Shown here one piece after another: positions 1 through 9,690 of a DNA stretch of 64,000 nt. The stretch lies in NCBI GenBank assembly GCA_003313425.1, contig NHZP01000076.1, forward strand, positions 62,001 through 126,000, in the 5' to 3' direction. The notes beneath the pieces were generated by a model that ran no database searches, was not told the DNA's origin, and saw only the letters and a list, made by a program, of their open reading frames with translations. Origin of the DNA: Pseudopyrenochaeta lycopersici (lineage: Eukaryota; Ascomycota; Dothideomycetes; Pleosporales; Pseudopyrenochaetaceae). A program made the position numbers and the translations under genes. The first letter of the stretch is position 1, and every line of letters starts with the position of its first letter.

Positions 1-216
1 TACGCGCCTCTATATACTTAATCTCTCCTTAAACTTAAGCTTTTTTTAGTATATTATAAAGAATTATAGTTATCTTAGTCTAGTATAAGAAAAATAAGCT
101 AAAAAAATAAATATAGTATTAGTAGCGTAGCTGTAAAGTTAAGTTATAGAGCGCTTAGTTTAATATTTTAGTAGGGCACGGACTCGCGGTGCGGGCTTTT
201 TTGTCACCCGCGTGCT
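1..216 (-). mobile_element. End of a Tc1/mariner-type element, cut by the window edge
   Basis: The first ~190 bases are the reverse complement of 14725-14905, and the terminal motif at 170-216 (GGTGCGGGCTTTTTTG, then an ACCCGCG end) is the same inverted terminus found at 14690 and 17967. This is therefore the 5' end of a second copy of the mariner element described at 14690-17967, in the opposite orientation, with its body outside the window. AT-rich and RIP-degraded; no coding frame is visible in this part. Confidence 0.75.
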
Positions 217-1936
217 TTCCTACGAAATCTCAATCTTTCTTCCTCTTCATAGCATACTATCGTAGGCTAATATCTATGTTAAAATCTTAATAACACTCTT
301 ATAATTCTTTTAGGTAAAAAAAAGTGTTTTAAGCAGGAACGATACTTTTAGTATTAATAATGCCGAGTATTATATGCTATCATTAGATTACGCACATAAC
401 TAATATAATAGAACAACATTCAGTAAACAGCGACTTACCCTACGCAGGATAAAACGGAGAAAAACTGACGAAATAATATACTTTACGAGCGGGTTAGCTA
501 ACTAATTAACTGCATAATCTATTACTTCGAAAACAGATATAGCATAACTACGTTAGATAAGGATAGGCCTAGTCTATGTAAATAAATATACTCTAGTAAG
601 GCAACCTAAAGTTCATCGCCCTAATTACTAGGAAGGTTTTCTTATAAAATAATTCGGCGTGTAAACTTTAAGTATTACTAGGGTTCTAGGCGGTTAACAT
701 TACTTCTAACAGCTTGCGAAAGTCTTTATTAACTAGCTACCTGGCGCGCAGGGATTTAGTTATTATAATATTTAGGTAAATAGTAGTTACTACTTAAGAT
801 AATTAAAAGCAGTTGTCTCAACCTATTTAAAATTAACACACCGTACATCTTATTTTAGCTTACAAGCTATCGCTCGTTACTACCTGTAAATAATAATAAT
901 AATATTTTTTATTTATGTTTATTGTAGTTATTCCTAATGCATACTCGCGTAGTAAATTAGTTAAATCTTATAGAAAGAAAGACGAAGGTGCGTTTAGTCT
1001 AGAGCGCTAATTATTAATGCACAAATTAAGGGCAGATCTTAACAGATCAGGAATAACAGCAACAAACACCGTTGTACGATATTTTTAAGCTCGTTCCTTC
1101 AGCAGCACCTTCTAGTTAGGTAAGCTATAGCGTGTATTAACATAAATTTCCTTGTTTGCTAATCAATAGGCCTGAAATCGCCTATAACACTAATGTTTTA
1201 ATGTGATAAAGCGTCTTTCGTAATAGTATAGGCTTTTCATCGTGTCTTCTAAGTTAGTGTTGCGCATGTAATAAACACTCACCTTAAGAAGATTATTAAA
1301 GATAGTTATTTAAAATATACATAATAAAATATTCAGTTTTGTTAGGCTATAAGAGGCACTGTAGAGATTAGTACTCTATTTAGAGTAATTAAGGATAACG
1401 TTATTATTAACTAGGAGCTAAAGAAGTAAGCTAGGGCCTTAGTGCTGTGCATAAAATCCTTTAGAGCGCTAGATTCTATAAAAAGTAAGATTAAAGCCTG
1501 CTAATTAGTAACGATTGTGTAACGTTAGTTAGCGCGCTATGCACGTGTTATTATCTTATTAACCTGCCCCTAAACTTTAATTTCTAGTATTACGCTAGAC
1601 TACCTTACTAACGCCTCTTAAATAAGGTAGTAGCGGGGTCTAAGGCGAATTAGTAGTAGTGTGTAAGTTATCTAATACTTAGGTACTCCTAGGTCCTGTA
1701 GGCTCTAAGGATAATCTGTAAATCTATATTACCCTATTTATTAGCTTTATCACTTAATTCTAATATATAAGTTAATATTCTTATATAGTCTCTTAAGGCC
1801 CTATCCCTTTAAATAGTTTACTCTAACTATAGTCTTTAGAGGTATAATTATAATAGTAGTATTCTCTTTTCTTAATATAGCTACTACTAGATATAAAATA
1901 GTTATATATAAGACTCCTAATCCGAACACAACTATA
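217..1936. other. AT-rich RIP-degraded DNA, unclassified
   Basis: No open frame of useful length on either strand and no recognised protein motif. The stretch is rich in TpA and poor in CpA/TpG, like the transposons around it, so it is probably an old RIP-mutated repeat. No terminal repeats or target duplications were found. Confidence 0.6.
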
Positions 1937-3286
1937 CAATGCCCTTCCAAAAGTTCTCGCCGCGCTAGTGCGACGCGCACTATTACAACAACACTACCTC
2001 AACTTTGCAGTATTATAATTATGCTACTACAACGCTAAATTCTTTAAGAAATAGACTAAAATACGCGCAGACGTCCTAATTTAATAGTCTAGTTACAGAA
2101 TTAAATTATTAGTATACTACATAGTAGTACTATAGTTACTAAAGTTACTAACGCGTTTAGCTATAGTAAATATAGTATACGTAATATTAGGAAAAGATAT
2201 TAATAAACTAGTAAAATAACAGATAAACCTTATAGTAGTAGACTACCTATACTATTACTTTATTAGAAGAAGATTATCTATTATAAAGTACGCGTATAGC
2301 TAAAAATTATATATAAGGAGCTAGCTAAAGAGGTAGTAGTTATAAATCTAGATAGTACTACTTTTAAGCTACCTAGCTATTCTATATTATAGTAGTATCT
2401 TAAAAGATAAAGCCTTACTAAATCTCTTTATAAAAAGCGTCTAAAGCTTAATAAATCGCGTATATTATAGTAGCTTAAGTTTTATAGAGAGTACTCTTAT
2501 TTCCTATAGTATTAATATACTATATACTTCTTAGATAAGTACTTCTTTTAGAAGAGCTTAAAGTAAATATAAAAGTAAGTATTTTATAATTTATAAAAGA
2601 AATAGAAAATAATAATACTTTACACTTATAGCTATAGTAAGAAGGTAGTATAAATAGTATAGAGTTTAATATAGCTAAAAAAATATAGGCGTATATAGAA
2701 GAGCCCTCTAATTATAATAGAGTATAATCCTAATACTCTAAACTATAGATACTTTACTAAAAGTTATATTAAAGCTTTAAAGAAAGACCTCTTATAATTA
2801 TAGCGTTATTTATAGCTTTTTATATAAGATAACGCGCGCGTATATATAGCTGTAGCTATAAGGAGATTTCTAGCTAAGTACTATATTAGTATAGTTAACT
2901 AGCTACTCTACTTACCTAATTTTAACCTAATTAAGCACCTCTAGTAGTATCTTAAAAAGCTTATATATAAATCTTATCTTTAGTATAATAATTATAGTTA
3001 AGCTATAGAGGAGTAGGATAGCTTTTGCGCTGTATTAAAAAGTTACTAGCGTTATATACTAGCTAGCCTAATTTAGCGCCTTATTATAAGTATGCTATAA
3101 TAAATTAATGTATGTAAGAAAGCGCGAGGGTAGTAAATAAAATATTAAACCTGTGCGCAACTACTGCTTTAAAAAAAATTAAATTTTATTATATATTGGC
3201 TGAGATTTATGGTGTTGAAGTTTTGTGCCCATGTGCTGCTGAGGGTGGCTCGTACGTGCGCGGCGAGAACTTTTGGAAGGGCACTG
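1937..3286 (+). mobile_element. Tc1-like (Impala-like) DNA transposon, RIP-degraded, complete ends
   Basis: The element is 1350 bp with ~30-bp inverted termini (outer part CARTGCCCTTCCAAAAGTTC) and a TA duplication at 1935-1936 and 3287-3288. The plus strand encodes a decayed Tc1/mariner transposase: around 2830-2950 the catalytic block DNARVYIAVAIRRFLA is readable, followed by a degraded form of the family's W-x-x-YSPDLNPIEHLW block (visible as FNLIKHLW). Known family biochemistry is cut-and-paste transposition into TA. Numerous TAG/TAA codons make it non-coding today. The two outer ends differ by one transition, and the right end lies in GC-normal DNA, so RIP damage is uneven across the element. 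Confidence 0.85.
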
Positions 3287-3321
3287 TATTAGGCCACAAC
3301 GCGAATAGTACTGCACCGCCC

Positions 3322-3640
3322 TTAAGTATATAAATTAGATCGCCCTCCTAGGCTGCGGGAGGTATAAGGCCCAGGAAGCCAGGTTGTGTTTATAACTCTG
3401 TAGCGCATGCAAGCATCTAGGTCGGGGTCTTTAGTAGAGCAGTCTACTATGACGTTCAATATCTCGTAGTACCTAACATACTCGTCCGGAGCTAGCGTGA
3501 GGAAGCTACTAGGATTGTGCACGCCGTCTCTAATCATTGTCCGCCAGAAGGCTTCCTGCAGAGGCACCCAATAATCTTTCTTATCGTCTGGGTCGCTGCA
3601 AACTGACGGATAGCACGCAGGGAGGTTGGCGATAAGCGCT
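3322..3640 (-). pseudogene. Unrecognised gene fragment
   Basis: An open minus-strand frame of ~105 codons, closed upstream by a TAG near 3640 and ending at 3322. It has no ATG; the first long open part begins at a GTG. Composition is GC-normal and the residue pattern (several Trp, Tyr and Cys, an Asp-rich stretch) looks like real protein rather than chance. I do not recognise the family. It starts only ~35 bp from the right end of the Tc1-like element, so the gene may have been disrupted there. It could equally be a fortuitous frame; confidence is low. Confidence 0.3.
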
Positions 3641-5005
3641 TCCTATGCGGGGCGGTTCTCGTGAGCGTGCTCTCATGGTTTCATTTCCCGACGAGCGATT
3701 TAATCATGTTAAAGATGTGTCCTTTGACAACAAGTACATATGGGTGTCACTAAATTCCAGTGTGCATGTGCAGGGTCTGCACCCGAAGCACAGTACACCT
3801 TTTCCCTGGAAATTTTGTGCCAACCTTTCAGGCTCGCACCTGAAAGGGCGACAGAAAGGTCGAACACCTAGGAGGAGAGTGAGGTGTGCCTACGATCCGA
3901 GCGGTTTTCCATGCCGATCAGCATTTCCAGACTGCAATCATCTCGCATGCACTTTACAGTAAATTCTGTGTAAATATCTTCAACTGAAAGACGGTATTCG
4001 GGCACTCGGAGGCCCCAAGTTGGAGAACCTAGATGGTAGCACAACCCTCAGGTATAACCACTTAGCAGAGGGGCACACAAAAGGCAGAAAATAGAGAACA
4101 CACAATCAATCACTATTATCATTTTTTTTTTCAAAGATTATGCCAAATAGTACTTAATTCTGACAGGTTCCCGCAACACCTGAATTGGCTGAATTGGCTA
4201 GCCCTGTCGAGGCCTGAGCTCGAGCACAGACCTAGCCCCTGAGTATTCTTCTGCACCTGAGTTCCTGTTCTCTTCCTTTCTCTACGCAACGTCTTATATT
4301 ATACCCGAGATTGTATATAGTATATTAATTAAGCTACCTAGTTAAGCGTTGAAATCTGTACTTGTAGTCTCTTGTGACACTCGGAGCGCTTCCGGTACGT
4401 ACTCAGGACATAAGAGAAATTGCCGGGAACGGACCGGAAAGAGTCCAGACTCATCTACTTAGAAACTATTATATACCTCTTACATGAGCAGACTAGCTAT
4501 AGCTAGCCAGAAAGATCTAAGGGCTTACTATTTTGACTGCTTGCCAAGGCCCCGCTAGTTGTCCGAAAACTGTGCTTGGCGTTTGGCAACTATGTCGAAT
4601 TTATTCGACAGGGCCGAATGCATTGGGCGAACTTTATTGCAAGTAGCAATACTAACTTCCTATTCGCTACTACTAGCTACTTAACCAATCTATGCACGCA
4701 TCGGTCTGAGGCGTTTCAACCTTATAATTATCTATTTCTTGCTATGCATTACTATGTTGCATTTGAAAAATAGTAGACACAGTTAGAGTGGTAGCTAATG
4801 CATCGAAGCTTATTTTATACCTATAGAGGAGAATGCATAAGGTAAATATATGATCACTGAGTAGATTAGGGCTATGCAATTGGTGGATGGACATCGGCTT
4901 TATATGTTGCCAAGTCTCCTTCCGGCCCGTACACTCTGACCATGCCCACTACTTTTGGCCGGTACCATTGTAATCTTCTAGGTAGCATTACTTGAAGCTG
5001 AGCTG
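3641..5005. other. Mixed-GC intergenic stretch, no supported gene
   Basis: Contains two short open frames (3645-3962 and 4576-4773, plus strand) with no recognisable domain, which I do not call as genes. A segment around 4160-4380 begins TGACAGG and ends TGTGACA like a possible solo LTR, but no matching 5-bp flank was found, so it is not listed as one. Confidence 0.5.
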
Positions 5006-5016
5006 TATATAAAAGG
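5006..5016 (+). promoter_or_regulatory. TATA box of the small secreted protein gene
   Basis: TATATAAAAGG lies 128 bp upstream of the ATG at 5134, followed by a pyrimidine-rich, CAA-containing leader typical of fungal core promoters. It is an uncommonly good match to the TATA consensus and supports the gene model downstream. Confidence 0.6.
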
Positions 5017-5133
5017 GGTATCGAAGGCAAACTCTGATTTGCTTCCGTACACTTCTCTCAGATTCATTATCTCAATCAACCTTAAGCAACCTTAATTAAC
5101 TTTCAAATTTACAACATTAAAAAACCTTACAAT

Positions 5134-5688
5134 ATGCGTGTATCCGCTATCATCTTCTTTCTGGCCTCTACCTCAACTATTGTAGCCCAAACAGTGCCTC
5201 GGTGTGCTGGAGTTGGCGGTTAGTACCCCAACTATTCGGAAATCAATTAGAGAACTCACTAGACCATAGAGGCTTGCAGCGACAGATTAAATTGCGCTTC
5301 TAATCGATGCAGTAAGCGATATCACATTTTAGATATGGTACAAGCTTTATTAACTATTCATAAGGCGGTGGAAGGTGTGTCGGGTGTGCTAGTATTGGGG
5401 CGCCAGGTCTACAATTGAATAGTAAGCTACAGAAGATTCTTAAGTTCTTGTACTATGCCCTTTGTCGATATTTTAGGACAATATGCTAGGTGATAGTAAA
5501 GTCGCTAACACTGTGTAGCGGAATGTCCAGGTATTAGCCCTGGCGGCGATGCCTGCTGCAGCAGCCAATGTCAAAGTAAGTAGAGTTGTGTCGCCAGACT
5601 AATCCAACTTTTACTAATAAGGGTGCTTGCAGGGGACGACTCATCCAGCACCAGCTTTAGATGCCTACAGAGCCGATGCGGAGGGTAA
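5134..5688 (+). pseudogene. Small cysteine-rich secreted protein (candidate effector), RIP-damaged
   Basis: The ATG at 5134 opens a typical signal peptide (MRVSAIIFFLASTSTIVAQ). A four-exon model fits: 5134-5311, 5365-5421, 5477-5575 and 5633-5688, with introns of 53, 55 and 57 bp starting GTAAGC, GTAAGC and GTAAGT and ending in AG; all exon phases agree, and the last exon ends in TAA at 5686. About 13 cysteines are spread over ~130 codons, including a CC pair in exon 3, which suggests a small disulfide-rich secreted protein. Exon 1 holds three in-frame TAG codons and exon 3 a run of stops, nearly all explainable as CAG or CAA changed to TAG or TAA by RIP (one TGA from TGG). It sits between AT-rich repeat blocks, the usual setting for fungal effector genes. 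The family is not recognised; effector status is inference from signal peptide, size, cysteines and context. Confidence 0.7.
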
Positions 5689-7060
5689 TAGACCGCACAA
5701 CAAAACCTTTAGGGGGATTTGTACAAGTTATTATAAATCAGAAATGCATGATCTAGAGTGCTTTCCAGACTAGTAAATTCGAGCCCACGCTTAGATAGTT
5801 CTTCTTCTGATGCCGTGCAGTTGTGTTCTGAGGCTCTCCCTGTAGTTTCTATTCATACATTATCTGAGTAGAGGAAATAAAGTTAACTATCCCCGCATAC
5901 TTCATTTCTATCCTTTGCCTAGAGATGTTAATATAACGAAGTATCGTGACTCTAAATGTTAGTGTTGCAGTATTACTACGCTAGGCATCCTTAATAGCTA
6001 GCGTGCACCGTAAAGGACCTACTTAAAACCTACACTAACTACGTAAAGTAGTAATAATAAGTATTATTCTCTTCTATAGCTAAGTTATATTAATATAAAT
6101 CTATCTCTTTACTATTATTTATAGTATAAAGTAAGTACTATTACTTAAAACTATATATTATATAATAATACTTCTTTATATAATAGTTTAAGAATAGTTC
6201 TTTTTATATAATTTAGTAAATAGGCTACTTTTACTAGTAAAATACTTAACTTCTTTATTAAAGTTAATCTATAACTAAATATAAAACTATAAACTTTTAG
6301 TATAAGCATACTTTTAACTTTTTAAAAGTATATTTTAGCTACTAAAAAAAAGTATAATAAACTTTAAGTACTTTTATACTTACGTATAATTAAAGAAGAA
6401 ATTATATAGCTAAAAAGTATTAAATTTAACTTTACTTTAGCTTTATAAGTAAAAAGAACTCTTAAAGTTTAAGTTATAGAAGTATATAAAAAGAGTATAC
6501 TTAATATATTTTTACCTTTATAGATAAAGTATATACTTAAACTTTAATACACTTCTAAATACTTAAAAAGGAACTTAAAAGAATATTATAAGTTTTTTTA
6601 CTTATATAAAGTAATATTATAACTCTTACTATAAGAAGTTTATCTTAATAATAATAAAGTTATTTAAGCTATATAATACTTAAGAGAAGACTTAAAAGAC
6701 TTAGAGTATATATACTATAGGTATATCTTTATAGTAAGTAAGATAATACTTACTTAAGAATGCTTTAAATAGTATATACTTAACTTACTATTTAATTTAA
6801 TTAATTATAACTTTAAAGTAGTTATAGTATATACTTAAGCTATATAGTAAAAAGGCTAAACTATTGAATCTTTTATAACTTACTTTAATATTATCAAAGA
6901 TTAACTTACACTCTATACTAAAGTATAGAGAATTTAGTACCTCTTCTTAAATTTAAAGGTTAAGTTATATAAAGCTATTACTTACTACTACTACTAGATT
7001 CTTATAATAAGAGAGAATTTAATAGTGTTAGGCTTTATACTTAAGATAATCCTTCCTCTA
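5689..7060. other. AT-rich RIP-saturated repeat, unclassified
   Basis: About 1.4 kb of TpA-saturated sequence with long purine/pyrimidine drifts such as TACTTAA and TTAAAGT. No frame longer than a few dozen codons and no transposase or reverse transcriptase motif could be read on either strand. Probably an old transposon RIPped beyond recognition. Confidence 0.55.
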
Positions 7061-7440
7061 AGCTGGATCTAGCTACTAGTCTAATGCCGTCGTGCCTAAG
7101 GCCAGCGTCGCCTAAGCCTGATTAATAAATAATTCGAACTCGTCAGCGACAGAAGCCGCTAGCTTCATCTGGCTATCAGCTAAGTCAAACGCAGATGGCT
7201 CAGCTGACTTGGGGGTGCTATGAGTAGTCGGTCGATCGTTAATCTGATGATTTGCGTACTCCTGCTCCTAGAGCTGCCTGACCGCCTTCAACGCCGGGGG
7301 CTTAGGGGTCGTAGAGTGATCACTCAACTATGGCGTCGATGTTCGCTCAACTATGCCGGCGCGGTGGTACGTGCGTAGGGCTGCAGCCAATCAGCGATCA
7401 TTCAACTATGGCGTCGACGCCATAGTTAAGCGCGTCCATA
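7061..7440. repeat. GC-richer patch with CAACTATGGCGTC repeats and a perfect palindrome
   Basis: A GC-normal patch inside AT-rich DNA. The motif CAACTATGGCGTCGA occurs at about 7325 and 7403 and a shorter CTCAACTATGCC form at about 7348. At 7404-7427 it is joined to its own complement (half-site AACTATGGCGTC) as a perfect 24-bp palindrome with no spacer. This looks like terminal repeats of one or more small DNA transposons meeting end to end. No target duplication was resolved. Confidence 0.5.
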
Positions 7441-7589
7441 TGGCTAGAGCTAGTTAAGTAACTAATAGAGAGAAGTATAAAGAGTCTATTAACGCTTATA
7501 TAAGAGTTAAGATAATAGCTTAAGAGTATATAGTAGAAAGAACCTAATATATAACTACTTAACTTTAAATAGAGTAGCAAATAGGTATA

Positions 7590-7945
7590 GGTTAGGGTTA
7601 GGTTGGGTTTAATTACATAAGACCGTACTCAACCCAGCTCTATACCTATTTTTATACGCTAGTAATAGGTATAGGTTAAGGTTACTGTAAATAGGTTGAG
7701 GTTAGGGTTAGGGTTATTAGCCTAGGGTACGTCTAGGTCTAACTAACCCTAACCCTTTTATAGTAGGTCTAATACAACTAATATATATCTAAAATAGCTA
7801 GTTATGTTACTAATTATAGTAAATTATTATTATTACTAAGTAACCCTAGTAGGTACCTCTAACCAAACTTAAACCCATATCGTTATAACCTTAGCCTTAC
7901 CCTAACCTAGAGTCCGTGCGACCCAACCCTAACCCTAACCTACTT
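7590..7945. repeat. Interstitial telomere-like repeats in opposing orientation
   Basis: TTAGGG-type runs lie on the plus strand at about 7590-7605 and 7701-7716 (GTTAGGGTTAGGGTTA), and CCCTAA-type runs at 7745-7756 and 7921-7940 (AACCCTAACCCTAACC). Degenerate variants (GGTATAGGTTAAGG, ACCCAACC) fill the spaces. TTAGGG is the normal filamentous-fungal telomere unit. Forward units lie left and reverse units right, the arrangement expected when two chromosome ends are joined. Confidence 0.65.
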
Positions 7946-8178
7946 ATCTATAACCCTATACCCAACCTATTCCTATAACGAGTACCTCCAACCTATTTAC
8001 TACCCTAACTATAAACCCTAGAGAGTTAGGCTTAGTATATAAGTTATGTAGTTAAATTTATTTACTATTTACTTTAAATTATTACTAATAAAGAAAAATA
8101 AATTTAGGTAAGCTATAACGTGGATAATAATAGTAATAGTAATTTCTATGTTAAGAGTATGCAATCGTACGAAGACTA

Positions 8179-8387
8179 GGGTTGCTAATAATCAATCCAA
8201 TCCAAGTTACGCTCAGACTATGGTTCGCGCTTTATAGCTTTTTGAGGCTTGTTACCTTAGTAACGTGAAAGCAGAAGCCTTTTCCTACACCATGAGCGTC
8301 CGTTGCCATATCAACAAGCCACAAAAAGCTACAAAGCGCAGACTATAGCCTGAGTGCAATTTAAATTAGATTAATTATTAGCAACTC
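8179..8387. mobile_element. MITE with TA duplication (209 bp)
   Basis: A foldback element flanked by TA at 8177-8178 and 8388-8389. The two arms are complementary over most of their length: GTTGCTAATAAT at 8181 pairs with ATTATTAGCAAC at ~8374-8385, and the inner blocks around CGCGCTTTATAGCTTTTTG and CACAAAAAGCTACAAAGCG pair as well. Mismatches are mostly transitions, consistent with RIP. No coding capacity; presumably mobilised by a Tc1/mariner or pogo transposase, both of which insert at TA. Confidence 0.75.
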
Positions 8388-8417
8388 TAACGCTGAAGAC
8401 AGGGATTTAATTGGCGA

Positions 8418-8498
8418 GGTATCGATCCTGGATCGATCTAGATTAATCCTTGCCAATACTAACTAATATAGCGCTAGGATCGATCCAGTATCGATACC
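8418..8498. repeat. Small foldback with ATCGATC-rich arms
   Basis: An 81-bp inverted repeat: arm GGTATCGATCCTGGATCGAT at 8418 pairs with the complementary arm ending in GGATACC-type sequence at 8498, with a ~37-bp loop. The pairing is nearly perfect over 22 bp. It may be a tiny transposon relic or a hairpin-forming site; no target duplication is clear. Confidence 0.6.
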
Positions 8499-9313
8499 TT
8501 AGGTATCATCGCTAAGCCTGAGGCCATTAAGGAAGAACATAGGAAGGGGCAGCTATCTAAGCAACTATCAGAAGGGCAAGCAGTTCCTACTTTTACTATA
8601 ATTTAAAGGCCTAGCTATAAGAAAGTTATACTATTATTAGATAGGACTACATACTATATTAAAATTAATAATATCCCTTACTACTTATTCTATTAGAGTC
8701 CTTATTATATATAGAATAAGTATATTAAGAAGAATCTAAATCTAAAGAACTAAAGAAATAATAAAAAGGGATATAAAGTAAAGTTATAAAGCTTACATCC
8801 TAATAGATAAAAGCTTTTAAAAAGGTAACACACTACTAATAATAAAGATAATAACGTAGGTAGCCTAAAAGACCTAAAAATACTTACTTTTATAGTAATA
8901 AAAGCTATAGAAGAAGATATTAGGATAGTATTTAGAAGAGATATTAAAAGTAACTACGCCCTACTTAATTATACCTTTATAATAATAGCTATAAAGATAC
9001 TCTTAATCTATAATACTTAGATTATTAAAAGTAGTTATCCTAGTACGTCTATAATAACACCCTAAAATTTATATAGATAAGTAAGTATTACAGGCTACTA
9101 CTTAGAAGTATTAATACTTCCACGTCCCCCTTAGGAGTAGGAACAGTAACTGTCCTATGTAATATTATATCACAGGGGCAGTAGGTATATATATAAGAGT
9201 GAGGCACTACGCCTGTAAGAAGAATAACAAGGAATACAATCGCTTGCTTCTCACAGTGTGGACAAGCGCATATCTGAAATCAGGTCTGATTGTAAATCAT
9301 ATGGAAGCTATCT
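8499..9313. other. AT-rich DNA with possible LTR remnant
   Basis: 8580-9110 is RIP-degraded without readable frames. 9170-9280 changes to moderate GC with a TATATATATAAG box and a downstream CTTGCTTCTCACAG stretch that resembles the U3/R region of a Copia-type LTR, but no partner repeat or flank was found in this window. Confidence 0.35.
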
Positions 9314-9399
9314 ATGAAAACTCCTAAAACTTTAGTATTGGCCGACAACAGCATGGACACGCTTAGGGCTGTTCAGCGGTATTTTCCCACTAAGAGCGT

Positions 9400-9690
9400 T
9401 CAGAAAGTGCTGATTACAGCAGAACACCTTGTTCGCATGTGCCAGAGAAGAAAGCTAGAAGCGGCAGAGATACTTAGTCGAAGCACTTTAGAGGTCTTAG
9501 ATAGCAGACAACGAAAGCTGAGCGCGTAATACATCGCTGGGCGTAGGTGTATGCCGAAGCAGTCGTCAAATGTCCACCACCCGAGCGCATTGTAATCGTC
9601 AAAATACGTCAATACTGCGACCTTTAATCCAGCAACGGTTGGTGCAGTACTCTGGTCTAATGCATCAATAGCTTGCTCCTTGACGCCTCT
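9400..9690 (-). pseudogene. Out-of-frame C-terminal continuation of the membrane protein gene
   Basis: Directly downstream of the stop at 9689 a second minus-strand frame continues for ~95 codons, entering at RGVKEQAIDALDQSTAP and reaching its stop at 9400. It has GC content like the preceding exon and a protein-like composition (a VAVLTYFDDYNALGWWTFDD stretch). No intron with usable splice sites joins the two frames, because the only GT-AG nearby is a few bases long. The simplest reading is a 1- or 2-base indel near 9685 that truncated a protein of originally ~510 residues. Confidence 0.45.

Noticed and set aside
4160..4382. Possible solo LTR (TGACAGG ... TGTGACA)
   Set aside because: No 5-bp target duplication and no second copy in the window.
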